A stretch of DNA of 64,000 nt. It comes from Bradyrhizobium sp. sBnM-33. Lineage in GTDB: Bacteria > Pseudomonadota > Alphaproteobacteria > Rhizobiales > Xanthobacteraceae. The stretch spans positions 5,022,001 to 5,086,000 of the forward strand of contig NZ_CP136624.1 of assembly GCF_032917945.1 (NCBI RefSeq). Direction: 5' to 3'. This document shows, piece after piece, positions 36,628 to 45,568 of this stretch. The notes beneath the pieces are model-generated. The model was not told where the DNA came from. It ran no database searches and saw only the letters and a program-made list of their open reading frames with translations. Numbering within the stretch: the stretch's first letter is position 1; each line of letters begins with the position of its first letter. The translations under genes and the position numbers were made by a program.

Positions 36628-37761
36628 TTAACGATTGGCAAACGCCTCGCGGTAGCCGGCGACAACGCCCTCGACCATCGCCTTCTGCGAAAAATGCTGG
36701 AAGATTCGTTCGCGCAGCGATTTGGCTCGCTCCTTCGTCGCGGCCGGATCCTTCAGAGCGGCTTCGATGGCCTCGGCCATGGCGGCTGCGTTGCTCGGCG
36801 CGAACAAGGCATCGCCATGCGGGCCGAAAATTTCGGGGATGCCGCCGATATTGGCGGCGACCATCGGAATGCCGGCGGCCGCTGCCTCGATCACGACATA
36901 GGGCATGGAGTCTCCGCGGGAGGGAACCACCAGCAGCGAGCCCTTGGAGAAGCCGTAACGCGCCTTGACGTGGCCGATGAAGCGCACGGCCTCACCGAGG
37001 CCGAGTTGCGCGACCTGGGCTTTGAGGCCTTCGCTTTCCTCGCCGTCGCCGGCGAGCGTCAGCGTCACCGGACGGCCGTCGGCGCGCAGCCGCGCTACCG
37101 CATCGATCAGAAGGTCGGCGCCCTTGATGTGCCGGAACTCGCCGACATAGATCAGGTCGGTGGCGTCCTCGGCCTTGACGACAGGATCGAATTCACTGGC
37201 GGTGACGCCGTTGAACACGCATCGCACCAGTCCCTTCGGCGTGCCGATGGTGCGCTGATAGGTGTTCCGCGCGAAGGCGCTTTCGAACAGGAACAGGTCG
37301 GTATCGTTCATCAGCGCGCGCTCGACACGGGCATAGATGTTGCCCTTGAGCGTCGACAGCGGATAGTGCAGCGAACCGCCATGCGGGGTGTAGACCCTGA
37401 TCCTGTCGCGGGAAGCGGTCCTTAAACGCATGAAGGCGCCCGCTTTGGCGCCGTGACCGTGCAGCACGTCGGGCTTCAGTTGGCGGATCATGCGCTGGAA
37501 GCGGGCCCATACCAGAAGATCGGACGGCAGCGGCTCGCGGCGAATGGCGGTGCGGTGAACGCCGAGCTTGAGGCGCGGGGCGATTTCCGCCAGCGCCTGC
37601 TCGGCGCGTTCGCCGCCGGTGAGGCTATCGGCGATGATGCCGACGTGATGGCCGCGGTCGACCTGCCCGTTGGCGAGATCGAGAATATGGCGGAAAATGC
37701 CGCCGACCGGCGCGCGCGTCGCGTGCAGAATCCGAAGCGGCTGGCCGTCAACGACAGGCAT
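36628..37761 (-). CDS. glycosyltransferase family 4
   Basis: A 377-residue GT-B retaining glycosyltransferase. N-terminal acceptor domain with HATRAPVGGIFRHILDLANG and LHGHGAKAGAFMRL; C-terminal donor domain with YVGEFRHIKGADLLIDAV, LAGDGEESEGLKAQV, VVPSRGDSMPYVVIEAAAAG and the E-x7-E-like region. ATG at 37761 gives the standard start; upstream codons overlap the small lipoprotein gene. It is part of the polysaccharide locus; donor sugar not predictable. Confidence 0.9.
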   Translation of the reverse strand: MPVVDGQPLRILHATRAPVGGIFRHILDLANGQVDRGHHVGIIADSLTGGERAEQALAEIAPRLKLGVHRTAIRREPLPSDLLVWARFQRMIRQLKPDVLHGHGAKAGAFMRLRTASRDRIRVYTPHGGSLHYPLSTLKGNIYARVERALMNDTDLFLFESAFARNTYQRTIGTPKGLVRCVFNGVTASEFDPVVKAEDATDLIYVGEFRHIKGADLLIDAVARLRADGRPVTLTLAGDGEESEGLKAQVAQLGLGEAVRFIGHVKARYGFSKGSLLVVPSRGDSMPYVVIEAAAAGIPMVAANIGGIPEIFGPHGDALFAPSNAAAMAEAIEAALKDPAATKERAKSLRERIFQHFSQKAMVEGVVAGYREAFANR

Positions 37762-37867
37762 TGATACCGCCTTCAGATGCGACCGGGACCTGCGCGGTCT
37801 GGGCCAGGCAGCCCGCAAGCGTCAGCGCAGCAATCAGAGATGGAATAGGGGCGAGCACGCCTCGCAT
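37748..37867 (-). CDS. 39-residue lipoprotein
   Basis: A tiny frame with a textbook lipoprotein signal: MRGVLAPIPSLIAALTLAGC, lipobox LAGC with Cys at residue 20, leaving a mature peptide of only 20 residues. It overlaps the start of the GT4 gene by 14 bp in another frame, so the two are translationally linked. No function can be read from so short a product. It may be a small accessory of polysaccharide export or a translated leader. Confidence 0.55.
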   Translation of the reverse strand: MRGVLAPIPSLIAALTLAGCLAQTAQVPVASEGGINACR

Positions 37868-37926
37868 TACAGGTATCCTGGAAAAGTATTCCGCGATTAA
37901 GGGCTTTGATGGTTAACAAAAAATGA

Positions 37927-37958
37927 CTGCGCGCGCGAGAGTACGCTCGGGCGCGCAG
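37927..37958. promoter_or_regulatory. long palindrome in the divergent polysaccharide promoter
   Basis: CTGCGCGC and GCGCGCAG, with GCGAG/CTCG-type inner pairing around an AGTA loop. It lies between the minus-strand lipoprotein/GT4 genes and the plus-strand ExoP-like gene, amid otherwise AT-rich DNA (TTAACAAAAAATGA). It may be a regulator site or an early hairpin on either transcript. Confidence 0.4.
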
Positions 37959-38045
37959 ACAAGGCAAATTAACCCAGCAGCAACCATAATGAAGTGTAAT
38001 CGCCCCGGGCGAGTGGACCGATAGTTGCGTCCGCGGGAGTGTGCG

Positions 38046-40316
38046 ATGCGTTTGGCGTTCTGGCGTGCAGGCAAGGACAAGCCGGTGGTGCAGCGGGCGA
38101 TGGCAAGGCCTGTGGCTTCGGCGCCGAAGCTCGTCGCCGCATCCGATGCCGGCGATCTCGATCTGCATGCGCTTGGTCAGGCGCTGATGCGCAGGCGGAG
38201 CTGGATCATCGTTCCGACAGTGCTGGCGCTGGTGCTGTCGCTGGCCGCGGTCAACATGATCACGCCGCGCTACAAGTCGGAAGCGCGCATCCTGGTCGAC
38301 GGGCGCGAGAACGTTTTCCTGAGGCCAAACGGCGAGCGCAACGAGGAGCGCAGCGCGCTCGACGCCGAGGCCGTCACCAGCCAGGTGCAGTTGGTGCAAT
38401 CGCGCGATCTGGCGCGCGAGATCATCAAAAAGAACAAGCTTTCCGAGCGTCCCGAATTCGATCCGGTGCTGCAGGGATTCTCGCCGCTGAAGTCGCTGCT
38501 GGCACTGGTCGGCATCGGGCGCGATCCGTTTTCGCTGACGCCGGAAGAGCGCGTGCTGGAAGCCTATTACGAGCGCTTCACGGCCTATGCGGTCGACAAA
38601 TCCCGCGTCATCGTCATCGAATTCCAGTCGCGCGATCCCGAGCTTGCCGCGCGTGTCGCCAACTCGATCGCGGAAGGTTATCTGGTGCTGCAGCAGGACG
38701 CGCGGCAGCAGCAAGCGAAGTCTGCGAGCCAGTGGCTTTCGGGTGAAATAGAACATTTGCGCAAGCGCGTGGCCGAGGCCGAATCGCGGGTCGAGGATTT
38801 TCGCTCCAAGTCGAGCCTGTTCGTGGGCACCAACAACACCACGCTATCCAACCAGCAGATGGGCGAGATCAACACGCAGTTGAACAACGCCCGAGCGCTG
38901 AAGTCGGATGCCGAATCCAAGGCGCGGCTGATCAAGGAGATGCTTCAGAGCGGCAAGCCGATCGAGGCTTCCGAGGTTCTCAATTCCGAACTGGTGCGCC
39001 GGCTGTCCGAGCAGCGCGTGACGCTGCGTGCGCAACTCGCCGAGCAATCCTCGACGCTGCTCGGCGGTCATCCCCGCATCAAGGAATTGAAAGCCCAACT
39101 TGCCGATCTCGATCGGCAGTTGCGCGAGGAGGCGGGCAAGGTGTCCCGCTCGCTGGAGAACGACGCCCGCATCGCCGGCGGCCGGGTCGAAGGCCTGACG
39201 GCGAGCCTCGATCAGTTGAAAAAGCAGGCCTCTTCGACCAACGGCCAGGACGTGCAGCTCCGCGCACTCGAGCGCGAGGCAAAGGCGCAGCGTGACCTGC
39301 TGGAATCCTACCTCGCCAAATATCGCGAGGCGAACACCCGCGAGAATATCGAGGCGGCACCGGCCGATGGTCGCATCATCTCCCGCGCTACTGTCTCCAA
39401 CACGCCGGCCTATCCGAAGAAGCTGCCGATCGTCCTGATCGCGACGCTGGCGACCCTGCTGCTCACTTCGGGCGTGATCGCGACCGGCGAACTCTTGCGC
39501 ATGACCGCGCCGCGGGCACTCGGTGCGGCTCCGCCGGAAGTTGTGCGTGAAATTGCGCCCGAAATCGTCCTGGTATCTGCGCCGGAACCGGTGCGTGCGC
39601 CAGCGATCGCGCCCGAGCTTCCTGTGGCGAACCTCGCTGAAGCGGATCACGTTTCAGCGCCAACGTTGAGTGAGCCGCATGCCGGCACCCCTCGCATGGA
39701 TACTGCGGCAGGGGACAGCGAGATCGAGCAACTGGCTGATGAGCTGGTTGGCGTAGGCGCAGCAGCGCGCAAGGTGAGCGTGCTCGGCACGGCATCAAGC
39801 GAGAGCATCACGCTGACCGCGCTGACGCTGGGACGGCTGATGGCGCGGCAGGCGAAAGTCGTGGTGGTCGATCTCGTGGCATCCTCGCCCACGATGACGG
39901 CGGCGTCGGTCGATCCAGTAGCACCGGGGCTTGCCGAACTGATGCAGGGCGAAGCCTCGTTTGCGCAAATCATCACCAAGGACCGGCTGTCGCGCGTTCA
40001 TCTCGTCAGCGCGGGACGCCCCGGCTTCGACCGTGCGCAGCTTCAATCACCGCGGCTGACGCTTGCGATCGACGCGCTGCTGCGGGTCTACGATCATGTA
40101 TTGCTGGATGCCGGCACCGCCTCCGATCTGCCGGCCGAATTGCTGACGTCGCAGGCGCGCGCAGTCGTGGTGCCCGAAGCGTCGATGGCGCAGGATGCGC
40201 GCGCGCTGATGTGCGAGCAGCTCAAGGCGGTCGGCTTCTTTGAGGCGACGATGCTGAGCGGACCGTGCCAGCCTTCCGATGCGGCCGAGCCGGGACCACG
40301 CGTGGTCGCGGCTTGA
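38046..40316 (+). CDS. ExoP/GumC-like polysaccharide co-polymerase with degenerate kinase domain
   Basis: A 756-residue Wzz-type inner-membrane protein. Membrane helices at about 55-75 and 455-477 enclose a large periplasmic coiled-coil part. The first helix is followed by the Wzz signature MITPRYKSEARILVDGR; a Pro-rich motif (VSNTPAYPKKLP) precedes the second helix. The cytoplasmic end (about 580-756) has the fold pattern of a BY-kinase (VVVVDLVASSPT, YDHVLLDAG). However, it has GTASSESITLTAL where a Walker A P-loop should be, and no C-terminal Tyr cluster. ATG at 38046 follows GGGAG. It should set chain length without kinase activity. Confidence 0.88.
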   Translation: MRLAFWRAGKDKPVVQRAMARPVASAPKLVAASDAGDLDLHALGQALMRRRSWIIVPTVLALVLSLAAVNMITPRYKSEARILVDGRENVFLRPNGERNEERSALDAEAVTSQVQLVQSRDLAREIIKKNKLSERPEFDPVLQGFSPLKSLLALVGIGRDPFSLTPEERVLEAYYERFTAYAVDKSRVIVIEFQSRDPELAARVANSIAEGYLVLQQDARQQQAKSASQWLSGEIEHLRKRVAEAESRVEDFRSKSSLFVGTNNTTLSNQQMGEINTQLNNARALKSDAESKARLIKEMLQSGKPIEASEVLNSELVRRLSEQRVTLRAQLAEQSSTLLGGHPRIKELKAQLADLDRQLREEAGKVSRSLENDARIAGGRVEGLTASLDQLKKQASSTNGQDVQLRALEREAKAQRDLLESYLAKYREANTRENIEAAPADGRIISRATVSNTPAYPKKLPIVLIATLATLLLTSGVIATGELLRMTAPRALGAAPPEVVREIAPEIVLVSAPEPVRAPAIAPELPVANLAEADHVSAPTLSEPHAGTPRMDTAAGDSEIEQLADELVGVGAAARKVSVLGTASSESITLTALTLGRLMARQAKVVVVDLVASSPTMTAASVDPVAPGLAELMQGEASFAQIITKDRLSRVHLVSAGRPGFDRAQLQSPRLTLAIDALLRVYDHVLLDAGTASDLPAELLTSQARAVVVPEASMAQDARALMCEQLKAVGFFEATMLSGPCQPSDAAEPGPRVVAA

Positions 40317-40332
40317 GGGCGAGATGTAGCCA

Positions 40333-40480
40333 CGTCATTGCCTGCGACAAACGCGAAGCGTTTGCGCAAGGGAGCGCAGCGACGAAGCAATCCATTCCTC
40401 CGCAAGCGGCGAAATGGATTGCTTCGCGGAGCCTGTCATCCGACGGCGCTACGCGCCGACCGGGTGGCTCGCAATGACGG
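40333..40480. repeat. REP-like palindrome, family 2, long form
   Basis: CGTCATTG at 40333 is inverted at 40472-40479 (CAATGACG). Inner arms are AAGCAATCCATT/AATGGATTGCTT plus short GC hairpins (AACGCGAAGCGTTT, GGCGCTACGCGCC). It lies between convergent genes. Confidence 0.8.
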
Positions 40481-40500
40481 GGTGAGAGAGTTTGCCTAGA

Positions 40501-41691
40501 CTAGCTGAACGCGTTGCGCAGCTTTTGCGCCATCTCCAGCAGCGCCGGATTGTGCTTCACCAGCCGCTTGGTGCGGTTGAGGCCCGACATGACGCTGGCG
40601 GCAAGCTTGCCGCGCTGGCTGAGCGGGATGAAGCTGTCGAAGATCGGCTCGTCGCTCTTGCAGAACAGCCGCTTGTAATCGTCCGATCCGATCCCGAGGT
40701 CGAGCGCGCGGTAACCCTGTCCGGCATAGTGATCGATGATGTCGCGCATCAGGATCAGGCCGGGGCTGTACTTCGAATTTGCCGACATCGTGTAGGTGTT
40801 GAACATCATCGAGAACCGATGGCCGTCGGCGACGCCGGCGAAGATCGCGATCACTTCCTCATCGCATTCCAGCGCGTGGATATCGATGGCGTGCCTGCCG
40901 CCGGCGAGTGGCGCGGTGCAGGCGCTGCGGACGAATTCCTCGATGCCGGGATCGGCGAACACATTCGGCAGCTTCTGTTCCGCCATCCGCAGCGGCTTGA
41001 CGCGGAAGAACCAGTCGAGCAGCCGGGTGATGTCGGCCTTGGAGGACGCAATAAGACTGCGATAACCGGGCAGGGACTGCAGCTTGCGTTCCTTGCCCTT
41101 GAGACGGCGCCGGAACGAGTTGCTGATCAGCGCAGGGGGCGCGGCGCCAGGCTCGATCACCAAAAGCGGGCAATCATTGGCCGACGGCTGATGCGGCAGC
41201 AAGGCGAGTGGATTGGGCAGGTCGCGCCAGCGAACCGGTTGCTGGTGCAGCGCGAGGACATCGGCTTCGGACCGCAGCGAGATCGCCGATATCAGGCCCT
41301 CGAGATCGGCCCGCGTTGCGCTCGCGGCGAAATCGCGGTCGAACAGCGCCATGTTGAAGGTCGAATGCTTGCCGCCCATGAAGCTGGCGCAGCGGGCGCC
41401 ATAGGCGTACCTGAGCGCGAGCGGAAGCAGCAGCAGCGGACGGCGTTCCGCGTCGTAGGCAATCACGATGAAGGCAACGAGGCCTTCGCGCGCGCCGACC
41501 TGGCGCTGCCAGGGGCTGAGGAAGTCGAACCGCTGATACGGCGTGAAGAAGGTTTGCGCGCCTTCCAGGCTGCGCCAGACGCCTTCCGCCGCGGCGAGGT
41601 CGTGAACGATGTCGATGCCGGCGATACGGCTCGCCTTCGACCACACATCTGCATCCGCCGTTCGGCCTTTGATCGCGGCAGCCATGGTCAT
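40501..41691 (-). CDS. CelD/BcsL-like GNAT-fold acetyltransferase
   Basis: A 396-residue protein of the CelD/BcsL (Acetyltransf_6, FemAB-like) family, often encoded with bacterial cellulose or exopolysaccharide genes and thought to acylate them. Seen are FFTPYQRFDFLSPWQRQVGA, LLLLPLALRYAYGARC, RRRLKGKERKL and the GNAT-like second half with KYSPGLILMRDIIDHYAGQG and ALDLGIGSDDYKRLFCKSDE. ATG at 41691, with another ATG two codons inside. Divergent from the deacetylase-like gene. Confidence 0.85.
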   Translation of the reverse strand: MTMAAAIKGRTADADVWSKASRIAGIDIVHDLAAAEGVWRSLEGAQTFFTPYQRFDFLSPWQRQVGAREGLVAFIVIAYDAERRPLLLLPLALRYAYGARCASFMGGKHSTFNMALFDRDFAASATRADLEGLISAISLRSEADVLALHQQPVRWRDLPNPLALLPHQPSANDCPLLVIEPGAAPPALISNSFRRRLKGKERKLQSLPGYRSLIASSKADITRLLDWFFRVKPLRMAEQKLPNVFADPGIEEFVRSACTAPLAGGRHAIDIHALECDEEVIAIFAGVADGHRFSMMFNTYTMSANSKYSPGLILMRDIIDHYAGQGYRALDLGIGSDDYKRLFCKSDEPIFDSFIPLSQRGKLAASVMSGLNRTKRLVKHNPALLEMAQKLRNAFS

Positions 41692-41821
41692 CGCAGAGCC
41701 CGTGTTATATGAATTTGTTTACAATTTCGGCTTTGGCCGACCTTCGCAGGGAAATGTCAACAAAGGGTAATACGATGCGGGCGCGGCGGGGGCAGCGCGA
41801 CCGCATGTTGAGGGCGGTACG

Positions 41822-42874
41822 TTGGCGTCGGATATCGGAATTTTGCGGCGGGCCTGGATGGAGCTCGCCTATTTCAGCGGCTATTTCAGGCTGAAGCAGC
41901 GGCAGAGCGGTGGCGCCGGCGTCATTTTGCGGTTCGAGCGCGTCCGTCCGCGCGATTCCCGGCCGTTTCAGCCCAATCGGTGGCGTGAAATCACGCCGCA
42001 ATTTCTCGACCGGACCATCCAGGCGCTGAAGCGCTGGAACTTCGACCTGATCACGATGGACGAGGTGTGCCGGCGGGCGGTCACGCTGCCAAGAGCCAAT
42101 CGGTTTGCCTGCCTGACCTTCGACGGCGGCTGTAAGGACGTCATCACGCAGGCCTATCCGGTGTTGTCGAAGCAGGGCGTGCCTTTCACCATCTACCTGC
42201 CCACCGCATTTCCGGATGGGCTCGGCGAACCCTGGTGGCTCGCGCTGGAAGAGATGATCGCGCGCGAGGATCGCATCAGCCTGGTGATCGACGGCAAGGA
42301 GCGGCGTTTCGCAACCGGCAGCATATCGGGCAAGTATGATACTTTCGAATTTCTGGCGAACTGGATGCGGACGCTGCCGCCGCCGGACCTTTTGTTCGCG
42401 ATCCACGACCTCTGTACGCGCTACTCCGTCGATCTCGCGGCGCTGTCGCGCGCTGCCTCGATGGATTGGAACGATCTGACCAAGCTCGCCGCCGATCCGC
42501 TGGTGACGATCGGCAGCGCAACGGTGAACTATTCCGCACTGTCCAAGCTGAAAGCGGCCGATGCGCAACGCGAAATGACGATGGGCAAGGCGGTCGCGGA
42601 GACCGCTTTGCGCCGCACTGTCAGCCATTTCGCCTATCCGTTCGGTGATCGGCAATCCTGGCGCCGGGAGCACGTCGTTATGGCGCAGGAGGCAGGTTTC
42701 GCCAGCGCGGTATCGACGATCCCGGGCGTCGTCGAGGCCAAAGGATACACAAATCTACATGCATTGCCGCGGATCGCCTGGGACGGACGGCAGGCTTCGC
42801 TGCGCACGATGCGGGTGTTGCTGTCAGGAATGATGTTTCCCGCGGTCAGGCCGACCCGGGACAATTGGGTTTAG
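41822..42874 (+). CDS. polysaccharide-deacetylase-like protein lacking metal ligands
   Basis: A 350-residue NodB-fold protein. The expected TFDDG motif reads LTFDGGCKDVI (second Asp replaced by Gly), and the His-x3-His motif, usually like GAHTVNHPxLS, reads IGSATVNYSALSKL (both His lost). The distal FAYPFGDRQSW motif is kept. With the metal-binding residues absent it is probably inactive as a deacetylase and may act as a binding or structural partner. TTG start at 41822 after GAGGGCGG; an in-frame ATG 36 bp later (MELAYF) is an alternative. Confidence 0.82.
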   Translation: MASDIGILRRAWMELAYFSGYFRLKQRQSGGAGVILRFERVRPRDSRPFQPNRWREITPQFLDRTIQALKRWNFDLITMDEVCRRAVTLPRANRFACLTFDGGCKDVITQAYPVLSKQGVPFTIYLPTAFPDGLGEPWWLALEEMIAREDRISLVIDGKERRFATGSISGKYDTFEFLANWMRTLPPPDLLFAIHDLCTRYSVDLAALSRAASMDWNDLTKLAADPLVTIGSATVNYSALSKLKAADAQREMTMGKAVAETALRRTVSHFAYPFGDRQSWRREHVVMAQEAGFASAVSTIPGVVEAKGYTNLHALPRIAWDGRQASLRTMRVLLSGMMFPAVRPTRDNWV

Positions 42875-43165
42875 AGCATGATGAAATTGAGTTTGATTGC
42901 GACCGCGAAGAAGGTGCGCTCCCTCTCCCGCTTGCGGGGGAGGCATAGGCGGCCCATGGCCGCCGTTCTTTAGTAGAACGCCGATGCGGAGCATCGGCTA
43001 TGGGTGGGGGTGGCTCCGCGGGCGACACTGCCCGAGTGGAGAGAGCCCCCACCCGGCGCTTCGCGCCGACCTAAGAGCGAGCTTCGCTCGTCTCGACCCC
43101 CGCAAGCGGGAGAGGTGAAGCGCGTCTGCGGCCAAATCGATCTAACCAAAAATCATCATGCTCTA
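42873..43165. repeat. large nested inverted repeat
   Basis: Outer arms AGAGCATGATGA (42873) and TCATCATGCTCT (ends 43164), then CTCTCCCGCTTGCGGGGG near 42923 and its inverted copy near 43097-43115. Several small GC hairpins fill the centre. It occupies the whole gap between convergent genes; no gene inside. Confidence 0.8.
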
Positions 43166-43167
43166 GT

Positions 43168-43380
43168 CTAAGCGGCGCGATCGGGCCGCGACATCCAGCT
43201 CACGATCGGCATCGCCGGCAGCACCCATCCAAGCCCTGCCACGACATAGAAGATCGCCTGTAGCAGGCCTGAACTGGCCAGCCATGGCGTCTGGGCGATG
43301 GTCATTCCCAACAGCGACCAGACCACGACCAGCACCAGCAAAGCGAGGGTTCCAAAGAATTTGCGGGTGCGTATCGTCAT
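43168..43380 (-). CDS. DUF2842 small membrane protein
   Basis: A 70-residue protein with two membrane helices (about 8-30 and 38-60) and the typical DUF2842 features [16 protein letters not shown] in the loop and [15 protein letters not shown] near the end. The family is restricted to alphaproteobacteria and often sits beside ctaA, as here (divergent). Function unknown. Confidence 0.88.
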   Translation of the reverse strand: MTIRTRKFFGTLALLVLVVVWSLLGMTIAQTPWLASSGLLQAIFYVVAGLGWVLPAMPIVSWMSRPDRAA

Positions 43381-43500
43381 GGCGGATATGTCAGGCTCGT
43401 GGCGGGTTGCGCGCGGGAAGGGGCGGACTATAAGGGGCGCGCCAATTCAATCAAGCGCGCCTTCGGGGCGAGCCAGGACGGATTTCAAGACGGATTTTTT

Positions 43501-44592
43501 ATGATCGCTGGTTCCACACAGCAGGCCCCGCATGCCACTGCCGTCCGATCGTGGCTGATCGTGGTCGCCGCGCTGATTGCGGTCATGGTGCTGGTCGGCG
43601 GCGCCACGCGCCTGACGGAATCCGGACTGTCGATCGTGGAATGGAAGCCGGTTACCGGCACGCTGCCGCCGCTCAACGAGGCGCAATGGGCACAGGCATT
43701 CGAAGGCTACAAGGCCATTCCGCAATACCGTGAACTCAACGCCGGCATGAGCCTTGCCGAGTTCAAGACCATCTTCTGGTGGGAATGGAGCCATCGGCTG
43801 CTCGGACGCGTGATCGGCGCGGTCTATCTGCTGCCGTTCCTGTACTTCCTGTGGCGTGGTGCGTTCAGCGCCGAATTAAAAAAACGGCTGTGGCTGATCT
43901 TCGCCCTCGGCACGCTGCAGGGCGCGGTCGGCTGGTGGATGGTCGCCTCTGGTCTTTCGCAGCGGACGGAGGTCTCCCAGTATCGTCTGGCCATGCATCT
44001 GGTGCTGGCCCTGATTATCTTTGCGTCGATCGTCTGGACGCTAAGGCGGATGAGCGCACGACCGCAGCCGGTCGTTCCGCCGCGGCTGAAGATCTCCGGG
44101 GTGGCTGTGCTCGCCTTGACGTTCGTCCAGATTTATTTCGGCGCGCTGGTCGCGGGCCTGCGGGCAGGAAGGGTGTACAATACCTGGCCCGAGATCGACG
44201 GCGCCTTCATTCCGTCGGCGGCGCGGCTGTTCTTCGAGGAGCCGTGGTGGCGCAATCTGTTCGACAACACGCTCACCGTGCAGTTCGAGCACCGAATGAC
44301 CGCCTATGCGCTGCTGGCGCTGGCCGTCCTTCATGCCGTCGATAGCGTGAGGTCACGGGCCGGTGTTGCCGTTGTCGGCGGGGCCTGGTCTCTGGTGGCG
44401 GCGATCACGCTGCAGGCCGTACTCGGCATTCTGACGCTGCTGCATCAGGTGCCGATCGATCTCGCGCTGGCGCATCAGGCTGTTGCGATCGTGGTGTTGA
44501 CGCTTGCGGTGTTGCAGACCGAACGTCTGGTTGCGCGGCGCACCGAGCACGATCGGCAGAAGCTGGCGATGCCGCTCGGGCAGCCCGGCTGA
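43501..44592 (+). CDS. ctaA: heme A synthase
   Basis: A 363-residue COX15/CtaA enzyme oxidising heme O to heme A for cytochrome aa3 oxidase. About eight helices; the family opening [20 protein letters not shown] and the heme-ligand histidines in [36 protein letters not shown] and [12 protein letters not shown] are present. Codons upstream of the ATG at 43501 overlap the promoter region and are not expected to be translated. Confidence 0.96.
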   Translation: MIAGSTQQAPHATAVRSWLIVVAALIAVMVLVGGATRLTESGLSIVEWKPVTGTLPPLNEAQWAQAFEGYKAIPQYRELNAGMSLAEFKTIFWWEWSHRLLGRVIGAVYLLPFLYFLWRGAFSAELKKRLWLIFALGTLQGAVGWWMVASGLSQRTEVSQYRLAMHLVLALIIFASIVWTLRRMSARPQPVVPPRLKISGVAVLALTFVQIYFGALVAGLRAGRVYNTWPEIDGAFIPSAARLFFEEPWWRNLFDNTLTVQFEHRMTAYALLALAVLHAVDSVRSRAGVAVVGGAWSLVAAITLQAVLGILTLLHQVPIDLALAHQAVAIVVLTLAVLQTERLVARRTEHDRQKLAMPLGQPG

Positions 44593-44745
44593 AATTGAGT
44601 AATTCTAATCTGCTGTCATTGCCGGAAGTGGCCGATTTGCAGGGGTTTCTTGCTGCGCGACGGCCTTGACGCATTTGGGTGGCGTGCGACCGCTTTACTT
44701 GAATCGTTTGGACGATAAAACGAGCCAAAACAAAGGTTCAGTTTC

Positions 44746-45558
44746 ATGTCCTCAGCTTTCATCCAGGCCGCCGTCATCCTGCTCCGCGAAGGGCTCGAAG
44801 CCATGCTGGTGATCGCAGCACTCGCGGGCTACCTGACCAAGGCCGGTGCCGCCCACCGCATTCAGGCGCTGTACGGCGGCGCGCTCGCCGCGGTCGGCGC
44901 CAGCTTCATCGCCGCCTGGCTGTTTGCGGTGCTGAACTCCGGCGACCACAGCGATGTCCTCGAGGGCGTCATCATTCTCGTCGCCGCCGCCCTGATGCTC
45001 TATGTCAGCGGCTGGCTGATGGTGAAGCAGGACCCGCGCGGCTGGCAGGATTACCTCGCGCATAAAGCCGACCGCGCGCTGTCGCAGGACACGGTGTGGG
45101 CGGTCGGCGCGCTGGCTTTCCTCGCGGTGTTCCGGGAGGGCGCCGAGACCGTGCTGTTCATCAATGCGCTGGCGAAGACCGAGGGCGGCTGGAGCGCGGG
45201 GCTGTTCGCAGGTCTTGCCGCCGCGACGGTGGCACTTGCCGTGCTGTTCTATTTCATCAACCTGATTGCACGAAAGCTTCCGCTGCGGCCGCTGTTCATC
45301 GTCACCTCGGCGTTCCTGTTCGTGATGGCGATCAAGTTCATCGGCGAGGCGGTGCAGGAGTTCCAGGAACAGGCGATCATCACGGTCACCGAGGTGAAGG
45401 GCTCGGCATTCCTGACCGCGATCGGCCTCAATCCGACTATGGAAGCGTTGTCGATCCAGGGCCTGGTGATCCTGTTTGCGCTGGCGACCTATTCGGTGGT
45501 CCAGCGCAACAACCGCCTGATGCGCGAGGATAAGGCCGCTATGCGTGCGGCCGAGTGA
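44746..45558 (+). CDS. FTR1-family iron permease
   Basis: A 270-residue FTR1/EfeU-type permease with seven membrane helices. Both iron-binding R-E-G-x-E motifs are present: LLREGLEAMLV (about 12-22) and VFREGAETVLF (about 127-137). Neither the periplasmic EfeO nor the peroxidase EfeB gene is adjacent, so partners, if any, are elsewhere. The 153-bp upstream gap holds no gene. It converges with nadC. Confidence 0.9.
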   Translation: MSSAFIQAAVILLREGLEAMLVIAALAGYLTKAGAAHRIQALYGGALAAVGASFIAAWLFAVLNSGDHSDVLEGVIILVAAALMLYVSGWLMVKQDPRGWQDYLAHKADRALSQDTVWAVGALAFLAVFREGAETVLFINALAKTEGGWSAGLFAGLAAATVALAVLFYFINLIARKLPLRPLFIVTSAFLFVMAIKFIGEAVQEFQEQAIITVTEVKGSAFLTAIGLNPTMEALSIQGLVILFALATYSVVQRNNRLMREDKAAMRAAE

Positions 45559-45568
45559 TCCGCCAAAG

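Noticed and set aside
37773..38756. A 327-codon minus-strand frame opposite the start of the ExoP-like gene
   Set aside because: Shadow of the plus-strand coding sequence; only the short lipoprotein frame at its end has a signal and lipobox.
44593..44612. Possible Irr/ICE-type iron box upstream of the FTR1 permease
   Set aside because: Only one half (ATTCTAA) resembles the motif; the other half departs at too many positions.
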